NCBI RefSeq assembly: GCF_030818655.1
Contig: NZ_JAUTAN010000001.1
Span: forward strand, 1,488,001 to 1,552,000
From: Nocardioides zeae
Lineage (GTDB): Bacteria; Actinomycetota; Actinomycetes; Propionibacteriales; Nocardioidaceae
Direction: 5' to 3'
DNA: 64,000 nucleotides
The notes below the pieces were generated by a model. That model worked only from the letters and a program-made list of their open reading frames with translations. It was not told the origin of the DNA and did no database searches. The position numbers were made by a program, and so were the translations under genes. Positions 15,487 to 22,736 of the stretch are shown piece after piece (positions within the stretch are counted from its first letter, which is position 1; every line of letters begins with the position of its first letter).

Positions 15487-17060
15487 GCGGGTTCCTCCTC
15501 GAGCAGCTCGGTGGCGGGGTTGTGGTAGTCCGCGGCCCGCTCGGCGACGCCGTCGAGCCCCCGGCCGCCGTCGGCCGGTCGCCGCATGAGACCGAACGTG
15601 CCGTCGGCGATGGCGTCGAGCAGCCCGTGCTCGTGGTCGCAGATGCGCTCCATGAGGTCGATGGACTCGTCGAGCACCTGGTGCGCGCGCCGCACGATGA
15701 CGCCGTCGGGCGCCGGGTGGAAGTCCTCGTGCAGCCGGCCGGCGGCCTCCATCACGTACCGGACGTTCTGCAGCGCGAGGTCGCGGTCGGAGAGGAACGG
15801 GGTGACGACGGCCTCGGTCATCATGCCGACGAGGAGGATCCCCTGGCCGGTGAGCGCGCCCGCGAGGTTGAAGAACCCGTCGAGCAGGTATCCCCGGAAC
15901 ACGTCGCCCGTCATGTGCCGCGTGGGGGGCATCCACTTGAGCGGCGCGTCGGGGAACAGCTCGCGTGCGAGCAGGGCGTGCGCCAGCTCGAGCCGGAACG
16001 AGTCCGGCACCGCCGGGTCGATCTCGAACGCGTGGCCGAGGCCCAGCAGGTCGTCGGAGAGCCCGGCCTCCCGGGCGAAGTACTCGTTGAGCAGCTGGCT
16101 CGTCGTCACCGTGTGCGCGGCCTCGATCGCGTCGGCCGTCGTCAGGTAGTTGTCCTCACCGGTGTTGATCACGATGCCGGCCCGGGCGTGGACCTGGCGG
16201 CTGAAGCGCTGGTCCACGAAGGTGCGCACCGGGTTGATGTCGCGGAAGAGGATCCCGTACATGGAGTCGTTGAGCATCATGTCGAGCCGCTCGAGGCCCG
16301 CCAGCACCGCGATCTCCGGCATGCACAGCCCGCTCGCGTAGTTCGTCAGCCGCACGTAGCGGCCCAGCTCCCGGCTGGTCTCGTCGAGCGCGGCGCGCAT
16401 GAGCCGGAAGTTCTCCTGCGTCGCGTAGGTGCCCGCGAAGCCCTCCCGCGTGGCGCCCTCGGGGACGTAGTCGAGCAGGCTCTGGCCGGTGCTCCGGATG
16501 ACGGCGATGACGTCGGCGCCCTCGCGCGCGGCGGCCTGCGCCTGGGGGATGTCCTCGTGGATGTCGCCCGTGGCGACGATGAGGTAGATCCACGGCTGGC
16601 GCGGTGCGTCGCCGATGGTCGCCAGCAGGTGGTCGCGCTCGGCCCGGCGGGCGTCGACGCGCGCCAGGCCGCGGCCGACCTGCTGGCGCGCGGCCGCCCG
16701 TGCCCGCGCCGCCTCGGGTCCGGTCGGCAGCCGGAAGCGCACGGAGCCCGCCGCCGCCTTCTGCGCCAGCACGCCCACGTCGTCCGCCTCCCCGCGCACG
16801 AGGGCGTCCCACACGGGCAGCGCGACCCCGTGCGGGAGCGCGTCGTCGCCGAGGTCGGCCTGCACCGCGTCGAGGAGGAGGTTCGCCCAGGGCGTGCCGT
16901 CGGGGTCCGCGCCGGCCAGGCCGGCGAGACGCAGCGTGGCCCGCTCGACCGCCACGGTCGTGTGCGCCCTCGCGAGCTCGACCACCGGTGCGCCGACGCG
17001 CGCGGCGAAGGCCCGGGCGCGCCGTACGGTCTCCTCGGGGAGGCCCAGCTTGCCGGTCAC
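15483..17060 (-). CDS. kamD: Lysine 5,6-aminomutase, alpha subunit
   Basis: A 525-residue TIM-barrel subunit that pairs with KamE and holds most of the substrate and cofactor pocket. The conserved segments IYLIVATGDIHEDIPQAQAAAREGADVIAVIRSTGQSLLDYVPEG, RLTNYASGLCMPEIAVL, MMLNDSMYGILFRDIN and INTGEDNYLTTADA match the family in order and spacing. The length agrees with KamD. The GTG at 17058-17060 overlaps the kdd stop. The second step of the pathway, beta-lysine to 3,5-diaminohexanoate, is assigned to it. Confidence 0.94.
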   Translation of the reverse strand: MTGKLGLPEETVRRARAFAARVGAPVVELARAHTTVAVERATLRLAGLAGADPDGTPWANLLLDAVQADLGDDALPHGVALPVWDALVRGEADDVGVLAQKAAAGSVRFRLPTGPEAARARAAARQQVGRGLARVDARRAERDHLLATIGDAPRQPWIYLIVATGDIHEDIPQAQAAAREGADVIAVIRSTGQSLLDYVPEGATREGFAGTYATQENFRLMRAALDETSRELGRYVRLTNYASGLCMPEIAVLAGLERLDMMLNDSMYGILFRDINPVRTFVDQRFSRQVHARAGIVINTGEDNYLTTADAIEAAHTVTTSQLLNEYFAREAGLSDDLLGLGHAFEIDPAVPDSFRLELAHALLARELFPDAPLKWMPPTRHMTGDVFRGYLLDGFFNLAGALTGQGILLVGMMTEAVVTPFLSDRDLALQNVRYVMEAAGRLHEDFHPAPDGVIVRRAHQVLDESIDLMERICDHEHGLLDAIADGTFGLMRRPADGGRGLDGVAERAADYHNPATELLEEEPA

Positions 17061-18178
17061 CGGTGGCCCCCGCGGGCCTCGACGAGGGCGCGCGCCGCGG
17101 GGTGGCGGCGCACGAGGTCGAGGGCGTACGCCGCGTGTCCCGGCACGTAGCCGTTGCCGATGAGCATCGTGACGTCGGCGGCGAGGCCCTCCGCGCCCAG
17201 GGCGGCGGCGGTGAAGGACGTCGCCATCGAGAAGAAGACGACGGTGCCGCCGTCGGCGGTGGCGAGCACGGCACCCCCCTCGCATCCCGGGACGTCGACG
17301 CAGACGACGGTGACGTCGGCTGGCCCGCCGCCGGACGTCACCGCGTCCCGGAGGGCGAGGGGGTCGCGTGCGTCGGCGACGACGACGGCGTCCGCGAGAC
17401 CGCTCGCCTCCAGCGCCTGCTGCTCCGCGGCGTGCGGGACGACGCCGATGGTGCGCCCCGCCCCGGACTCGCGGGCGGCGGCCAGGGAAAGCGAGCCGGA
17501 CTTGCCCGCGCCGCCCACGACCGCCACGACCGGCGGGGCGCCGTGCCGTGCGAGGTGCTGCTCCACCATCCGCCGGGTGAGGGCCGGCGCACCGCAGACG
17601 TCGAGCACCGAGAGCGCCAGGGCGGCCGGCAGGTCCGCGGGCAGGCGCGCCACGACCGACCGGCCGAAGAGGATGGCGTGGCCCGCGGTCGGCACCTGCT
17701 CGCCGGCGCCGTCCCACCGCTCGAGCCCGTCGGTCAGGGTCAGCGGGGTGAGGCTCAGCGAGACGAGGGTGGCGACGCGGTCGCCGACGGCGAGGCCGAG
17801 GGGCGAGTCGGGCCCGACCTCCTCGACCGTGCCGAGCAGCATGCCGCCGGACCCGGTGACCGGGTTCTGCATCTTCCCGCGCTCCCCCACGATGGCGAGC
17901 ACCGTGGCGCGGAGGGCGGCGACGTCGAGGACGCCCCGGCCGTCCTGCCCGTCGGCGGTGTGCTGCTCGCGCAGCTGGCGGTAGGACGCCGCGTCGAGGT
18001 TGAGGCGCTCCACCCGCAGGCGCACCTCGTCGGACCAGAGGTCGGCGCGGGCGTCGAGCCGGTGCGCGGCCTGCGGCAGCACCAGCGGGCGGTCGAGCAC
18101 GCGGTGGACGCCGACCGGATCGGCGGTCCCGGCGCTCACCTCGCTCTCGACCGGAGCCTGCACGACGGGAACGGTCAT
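17057..18178 (-). CDS. kdd: L-erythro-3,5-diaminohexanoate dehydrogenase
   Basis: A 373-residue NAD(P)-dependent dehydrogenase that deaminates 3,5-diaminohexanoate to 5-amino-3-oxohexanoate. The N-terminal catalytic domain carries RGKMQNPVTGSGGMLLGTV, and the Rossmann fold has VVAVVGGAGKSGSLSLAAARESG at about residues 230-250. The GYVPGHAAYALDLVRRHPAARALVE tail is as I recall for Kdd. It is the first gene of the kdd-kamD-kamE-kal operon. The ATG at 18176-18178 gives the family start and follows an AGGAGAAGGAAT-type site. Confidence 0.92.
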   Translation of the reverse strand: MTVPVVQAPVESEVSAGTADPVGVHRVLDRPLVLPQAAHRLDARADLWSDEVRLRVERLNLDAASYRQLREQHTADGQDGRGVLDVAALRATVLAIVGERGKMQNPVTGSGGMLLGTVEEVGPDSPLGLAVGDRVATLVSLSLTPLTLTDGLERWDGAGEQVPTAGHAILFGRSVVARLPADLPAALALSVLDVCGAPALTRRMVEQHLARHGAPPVVAVVGGAGKSGSLSLAAARESGAGRTIGVVPHAAEQQALEASGLADAVVVADARDPLALRDAVTSGGGPADVTVVCVDVPGCEGGAVLATADGGTVVFFSMATSFTAAALGAEGLAADVTMLIGNGYVPGHAAYALDLVRRHPAARALVEARGGHR

Positions 18179-18254
18179 TCCTTCTCCTCTGGGCTGCCCT
18201 CGACCGAAGGATTTGCGGTCGCGGTGTCGACATGACGCAGAACCTCCACCTACT

Positions 18255-18273
18255 GTGGCATGGTTCACGCCAC
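18255..18273. promoter_or_regulatory. Candidate Lrp-type operator between kdd and kamA
   Basis: GTGGC-N9-GCCAC in the 166-base divergent region. It is centrally placed between the two lysine-pathway transcripts and close to an Lrp/AsnC-type gene. The arms are only five bases long, so the assignment is weak. Confidence 0.35.
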
Positions 18274-18344
18274 GCGGGCAATCGTCCGCGCCGACGCGAC
18301 GCCGCGAGATCCGCGCTCACGTCGCCCACCACCGAAGGAGTGCC

Positions 18345-19742
18345 ATGAGCGTCGACACCTCGATCACCCTGGCGACCGGGCAGCCGTACCCCTACCGGCG
18401 CGCCGCGCTGGTCGAGCCGGACTGGCGACGCTTTCCCGGCTGGCGGGACGTGACCGAGGCGGAGTGGCGCTCCGCGCAGTGGCAGCGGGTGCACTGCGTG
18501 AAGAACGTGAAGCAGCTGCGGGAGCTCGTCGGCGACCTGCTCGACGCGTCGTTCTTCACCGACCTCGAGCGCGACCAGGCCGAGCGGGCCACGATGTCGA
18601 TGCTCCTGCCGCCGCAGATGGTGAACACGATCGCGCCGGACGTGGCGCCCGCCGGTCCGGGCTCGTTGACGGAGGCCTGGCTGCGCGACCCCGTGCGGCA
18701 CTACATGCTGCCCGTGTTCTCGGACCGCCGGGCCGACTGGCCCTCCCACCCGCAGGCGAGCCGCGACTCCCTCCACGAGCACGACATGTGGGCGACGGAG
18801 GGCCTGACGCACCGCTATCCCACGAAGGTGCTGGCGGAGGTCGTGCCGACCTGCCCCCAGTACTGCGGGCACTGCACCCGCATGGACCTGGTCGGCAACT
18901 CCACGCCGACGATCACCAAGCTGAAGTTCGCGGCCAAGCCCGCGGACCGGCTCGAGGACATGCTGGACTACCTGCGCCGTACGCCGTCGGTGCGTGACGT
19001 CGTCGTCTCCGGCGGCGACGTGGCCAACCTCCCCTGGCCCCGGCTCGAGGCGTTCCTGGCGGCCCTGCTCGAGATCGAGAACGTGCGGGACATCCGGCTC
19101 GCGACGAAGGCGCTCGTGGGGATGCCGCAGCACTGGCTGGGCGACGACGTGCGCGCCGGCGTCGAGCGCGTCGCCCGTACGGCGCGGGACCGGGGCGTCG
19201 CGCTGGCGATGCACACCCACGCGAACCACGCGGCATCCGTGACGCCCCTCGTCGCCGAGGCCACGCGGGCGATGCTCGACGCGGGCCTGCGGGACGTGCG
19301 CAACCAGGGCGTGCTCCTCGACGGCGTCAACGCCGATCCCCACGCGCTGCTCGACCTCTGCTTCCGGCTGCTCGACGGGGCCGGCATCACGCCCTACTAC
19401 TTCTACATGTGCGACATGATCCCGTTCGCCGAGCACTGGCGGGTCTCCGTCGCGGACGCGCAGCGGCTCCAGTCGGCGATCATGGGCTACCTGCCGGGCT
19501 TCGCCACGCCGCGCATCGTCTGCGACGTGCCGTTCGTGGGCAAGCGCTGGGTGCACCAGGTCGCGTCGTACGACGAGGTGCGGGGCATCAGCGGCTGGAC
19601 GAAGAACTACCGCACGACGCTGGAGCAGGACGACCCCGAGGCGCTGGAGCGGCACTACTCCTACTACGACCCGATCCACACGCTGCCCGTCGAGGGCCAG
19701 GAGTGGTGGCGGGCCCAGGTGGCGGCGTCGCTCCCGGTCTGA
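18345..19742 (+). CDS. kamA: Lysine 2,3-aminomutase-like radical SAM protein
   Basis: A 465-residue radical SAM, PLP-dependent aminomutase, expected to turn L-lysine into L-beta-lysine. The iron-sulfur motif CPQYCGHC is at residues 170-177 (CxxxCxxC) within VVPTCPQYCGHCTRMD. PYYFYMCDM carries the Asp equivalent to the substrate-binding Asp293 of the clostridial enzyme. The PLP-lysine region is changed: the clostridial DAPGGGGK reads DVPFVGK, one residue shorter. So the substrate could be another amino acid, but the neighbours point to lysine. The GAAGGAG site precedes ATG 18345. The gene diverges from kdd. Confidence 0.85.
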   Translation: MSVDTSITLATGQPYPYRRAALVEPDWRRFPGWRDVTEAEWRSAQWQRVHCVKNVKQLRELVGDLLDASFFTDLERDQAERATMSMLLPPQMVNTIAPDVAPAGPGSLTEAWLRDPVRHYMLPVFSDRRADWPSHPQASRDSLHEHDMWATEGLTHRYPTKVLAEVVPTCPQYCGHCTRMDLVGNSTPTITKLKFAAKPADRLEDMLDYLRRTPSVRDVVVSGGDVANLPWPRLEAFLAALLEIENVRDIRLATKALVGMPQHWLGDDVRAGVERVARTARDRGVALAMHTHANHAASVTPLVAEATRAMLDAGLRDVRNQGVLLDGVNADPHALLDLCFRLLDGAGITPYYFYMCDMIPFAEHWRVSVADAQRLQSAIMGYLPGFATPRIVCDVPFVGKRWVHQVASYDEVRGISGWTKNYRTTLEQDDPEALERHYSYYDPIHTLPVEGQEWWRAQVAASLPV

Positions 19743-19763
19743 GACCGCGTCGGGCGTGGTCCG

Positions 19764-20210
19764 TCAGGACACCGTGCGGTTCTCGTAGAAGGTCGTCAGC
19801 ACGATGGTGGTGCGCGTCGAGACGTTCGCGGCCGCCCGCACGCGGGCCAGGAGGACCTCCAGCTCGGCAGGGGTCGCCGTGCGCACCTTGAGGATGTAGG
19901 ACTCCTCCCCCGCCACCGACCAGCACGACTCGATCTCGCCGATGCCGCGCAGGCGCTCCGGGGAGTCGTCGGGCTGCGAGGGGTCGATGGGCCGGATCGA
20001 GATGAAGGCCGTCAGCGGCTGACCGAGCTGCTCGTAGTCGACGGTCGCGCCGTACCCCTTGATGACCCCGCGCTGCTCGAGGCGCTTGACCCGCTGGTGG
20101 ACCGCCGAGGTGGACAGCCCCGTCGCCCGCCCGAGGTCGGTGAAGGACATCCGGCCGTCCTGGGCCAGGAGGGCGAGGATCTTCCGGTCCGTCTCTTCCA
20201 CGGCGGACAC
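19764..20210 (-). CDS. Lrp/AsnC-family transcriptional regulator
   Basis: A 148-residue regulator with an N-terminal helix-turn-helix (ILALLAQDGRMSFTDLGRATGLSTSAVHQRVKRLEQRGVI, residues about 9-48) and a C-terminal RAM/AsnC_trans_reg ligand domain (GEIESCWSVAGEESYILKV). Lrp-type proteins sense amino acids and often control catabolism of one of them. It lies just behind kamA on the opposite strand, so lysine or an intermediate is the natural ligand guess. GTG at 20208-20210 is chosen, and another GTG three codons in is possible. Confidence 0.9.
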   Translation of the reverse strand: MSAVEETDRKILALLAQDGRMSFTDLGRATGLSTSAVHQRVKRLEQRGVIKGYGATVDYEQLGQPLTAFISIRPIDPSQPDDSPERLRGIGEIESCWSVAGEESYILKVRTATPAELEVLLARVRAAANVSTRTTIVLTTFYENRTVS

Positions 20211-20286
20211 GTTAGGGCATCGCGGCCCGGATGCCCCGGGGCGCGCGGGGCGCGCACGGCCCGCTGGTCCGTGGCAGGATCGCGCC

Positions 20287-21225
20287 GTGCCGACCCGAAC
20301 CCCGCGCCTGCTCCTGCTCGACACCGCCTCGCTCTACTTCCGGGCGTTCTTCGGGGTGCCCGACTCGATGCGGGCGGCGGACGGCACGCCGGTCAACGCC
20401 GTGCGCGGGCTCATGGACTTCGTCTCGCGGCTGACGGACGAGTACCGGCCCACCCATCTCGCCTGCTGCTGGGACGACGACTGGCGCCCGCAGTGGCGCG
20501 TGGACCTGCTGCCGACCTACAAGGCGCACCGCGTGGTGGAGGAGCGGACCGCCGACCCGGACGTCGAGGAGGTGCCCGACCCGCTGCAGGTCCAGGTGCC
20601 GATCATCCGCGACGTGCTCGCGGCGTGGGGGCTGCCCGTCGTCGGTGCGCCGGAGCACGAGGCCGACGACGTGATCGGCACCCTCGCCACCGGGGCGGGG
20701 ATGCCCGTCGACGTCGTGACCGGCGACCGTGACCTGTTCCAGCTGGTCGACGACGCGGTCGAGGTGCGGGTGCTCTACACCGCCCGGGGCGTCGGCCGCC
20801 ACGAGCGGGTGGACGAGGCGGTGGTGCTGGAGAAGTACGGCGTGCGCGCCGACCAGTACGCCGACTTCGCGACGTTGCGCGGGGACACCTCCGACGGCCT
20901 GCCGGGCGTCAAGGGCGTCGGGGAGAAGACGGCGGCCACCCTGCTCGGCCGGTTCGGCGACATCGCCGGCATCCGCGCCGCCGCCGAGGACCCGACGGCC
21001 GACATGGCGCCCGGGGTGCGGGCGAAGGTGAAGGACGCCGCGGCCTACCTCGACGTGGCGCCGACCGTCGTCGCCGTCGTGCGGGACCTCCCCGTGCGGG
21101 ACGTGGACCTGACGCTGCCGCCCGCGCCGGCGGACCCCGACGCCGCCGCGGCGCTCACCGAGCGCTGGGACCTCGGCACCAGCGCCACCCGCCTCACCGA
21201 GGTGCTCGGGGCGCTCGACGCCTGA
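20287..21225 (+). CDS. Stand-alone 5'-3' exonuclease (PolA N-terminal domain-like)
   Basis: A 312-residue FEN/PIN-like nuclease matching the N-terminal domain of DNA polymerase I, without a polymerase domain. Metal-binding acidic residues show in LLLLDTASLYFRAFFG, EHEADDVIGTLA and VVTGDRDLFQLV. The helix-hairpin-helix is GDTSDGLPGVKGVGEKTAATLL at about residues 198-219. Family members remove RNA primers or flaps. Its role beside PolA is usually backup. The GTG start lacks a strong ribosome binding site. It diverges from the Lrp gene. Confidence 0.9.
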   Translation: MPTRTPRLLLLDTASLYFRAFFGVPDSMRAADGTPVNAVRGLMDFVSRLTDEYRPTHLACCWDDDWRPQWRVDLLPTYKAHRVVEERTADPDVEEVPDPLQVQVPIIRDVLAAWGLPVVGAPEHEADDVIGTLATGAGMPVDVVTGDRDLFQLVDDAVEVRVLYTARGVGRHERVDEAVVLEKYGVRADQYADFATLRGDTSDGLPGVKGVGEKTAATLLGRFGDIAGIRAAAEDPTADMAPGVRAKVKDAAAYLDVAPTVVAVVRDLPVRDVDLTLPPAPADPDAAAALTERWDLGTSATRLTEVLGALDA

Positions 21226-21238
21226 CCCCGGGTTCCGT

Positions 21239-21472
21239 CGAGTTGTCACGTACGCCGCGGCTCAGGCGTCGAGATGGGTCGTACGCCGCGGCTCCGGCGT
21301 CGAGATGGGTCGTACGCCGCGGCTCAGGCGTCGAGATGGGTCGTACGCCGCGGCTCAGGCGTCGAGATGGGTCGTACGCACGGATTGATCCAGCCGGAAA
21401 GCCCAACTCGACGATCCTGCCGCGGCGTTCGACCCAACTCGACGACCCAACCGCGGCGTACGTGACAACTCG
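21239..21472. repeat. Inverted-repeat element with internal 31-base tandem repeats
   Basis: The element is bounded by perfect 22-base inverted arms (21239-21260 and 21451-21472). Imperfect pairing continues inward to about 43 bases on each side. Inside are four copies of a 31-base unit (21250-21373, starting GTACGCCGCGGCTCAGGCGT; one substitution in copy 2), with no spacers. All of it lies between the exonuclease stop and the next start, and it ends 36 bases before that start. The layout is like a repetitive extragenic palindrome. No coding role is supported. Confidence 0.9.
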
Positions 21473-21507
21473 GCGCGGAGTTAGAGGGCGTCCGTACGGT
21501 GGAGCGC

Positions 21508-22167
21508 ATGGCACGCATCGCAATCGTCGGAGGAAATGGTCAGATCGCCCGGCTGCTGCACCCCCTGCTGGTGCAGGCGGGGCACACGCCGGTGGCGCTC
21601 GTGCGCACGGCGTCCTACGCCCCTGACCTCGAGGCGCTCGGCGCCGAGGTGGGCATCCTCGACATCGAGAACAGCCGGCCCGACGACTACGCGGCCGCGT
21701 TCGAGGGCGCCGACGCCGTCGTCTTCGCCGCCGGCGGCGGACCCGACGGCAACGCCGAGCGCAAGCGCACCGTCGACCTCGGCGGCTCCCTCGGCTCCAT
21801 CGCCGGGGCGCGTCAGGCCGGCGTGGAGCGCTTCGTGCAGATCTCCGCGATCGGGGTCGACCAGACGGTCCCCGACGACGCGGAGCCGGTGTGGAAGGAG
21901 TACGTCGCGGCCAAGCGCGACGCCGACAAGGCGCTCCGCGCCTCCGGCCTGCACTGGACGATCATCCGGCCGGGCCGCCTCACGGACGACCCGCCGACCG
22001 GCACCGTGACCCTCGCCCCCGAGGTCGAGCGGGGGGACGTCACCCGCGGGGACGTCGCGGCCGTCGTCGCCACCGTGCTCGACGAGCCGACCTCCGTCGG
22101 CCACCAGTGGGAGCTGGTCGGCGGCACCACCGCGATCGTCGACGCCGTCAGGTCCGCGACCGCCTGA
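21508..22167 (+). CDS. NAD(P)-binding atypical short-chain dehydrogenase (NmrA/SDR-like)
   Basis: A 219-residue Rossmann-fold protein. IAIVGGNGQIARLL at residues 4-17 is the dinucleotide-binding motif of atypical SDRs, and VERFVQISAIGVDQ with a later YVAAKRDADKALRASGLHWTIIRPGRL is the usual pattern. The redox substrate is not known. ATG 21508 is preferred, and GTG 21499 would add three residues. It overlaps the convergent acetyltransferase by 20 bases at the 3' ends. The repeat element lies directly upstream and may hold its promoter. Confidence 0.88.
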   Translation: MARIAIVGGNGQIARLLHPLLVQAGHTPVALVRTASYAPDLEALGAEVGILDIENSRPDDYAAAFEGADAVVFAAGGGPDGNAERKRTVDLGGSLGSIAGARQAGVERFVQISAIGVDQTVPDDAEPVWKEYVAAKRDADKALRASGLHWTIIRPGRLTDDPPTGTVTLAPEVERGDVTRGDVAAVVATVLDEPTSVGHQWELVGGTTAIVDAVRSATA

Positions 22168-22732
22168 GCCCGACCGCCAGCTCCATGCGACCCTCGCCCG
22201 GCCGAGCCGCCGGGCGGGGGTCCGTCGCGAGCAGCGCCATCGTGCGCACGTCGAACCGCTCGTCGCCGTAGCGCAGCTTGGCCCGCTCGACGCCCTCCGG
22301 CACGAAGCCCACCGCCTCCGCCACTGCCCCCGACGCCGGGTTGTTCGTGCGGTGCCCCAGCTCGAGGCGGAACAGGTCGAGGTCGGTGAAGGCCCACTCC
22401 ACGACGGCCGCCAGCGACCGCCGCACGTGGCCCCGGCCGCGCGCGGCCCCCGAGCTGAAGTACGACACCCACGCCGTGCCGTGCCGCCGCGACACCGACG
22501 TGAGCGCCACGTTCGCGACCGGCACGCCGTCCGCGACCACCGCGAGCGGGTACTGCTCCCCCGCCGCCGGGTCCGGCTGCCACGCCAGCATCCGCTCGAG
22601 GCAGGCCGCCGCATCGGCGAGCGTCCGCACCGGCCACGGGTACTGCGTGTCCAGGTCCGACGACGCCGCGAAGATCTCGAGCACCGCCTCGGCGTCCTCG
22701 CGCCGCCAGGGGCGGAGCAGCAGGTCCCCCAC
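22148..22732 (-). CDS. GNAT-family N-acetyltransferase
   Basis: A 194-residue RimJ/RimL-like acetyltransferase. LLLRPWRREDAEAVLEIF begins the fold, ARGRGHVRRSLAAVVEWAF is the acetyl-CoA pyrophosphate loop region, and LFRLELGHRTNNPASGAVAEAVGFVPEGVERAKLRYGDERFDVRTMALL is the typical RimJ-like C-terminal half. The acceptor (ribosomal protein N-terminus or a small molecule) is unknown. It lies four bases behind helY and may be the last gene of that long operon. Confidence 0.88.
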   Translation of the reverse strand: MGDLLLRPWRREDAEAVLEIFAASSDLDTQYPWPVRTLADAAACLERMLAWQPDPAAGEQYPLAVVADGVPVANVALTSVSRRHGTAWVSYFSSGAARGRGHVRRSLAAVVEWAFTDLDLFRLELGHRTNNPASGAVAEAVGFVPEGVERAKLRYGDERFDVRTMALLATDPRPAARPGEGRMELAVGLRRSRT

Positions 22733-22736
22733 CGGT

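Noticed and set aside
15483..19679. A minus-strand frame of nearly 1400 codons spanning the kam region
   Set aside because: Only the kamD part is real. The remainder is out of frame with kdd and antisense to kamA.
21250..21373. Regular 31-base repeats that could suggest a CRISPR array
   Set aside because: The copies are directly adjacent with no spacers, and there are no cas genes in the window.
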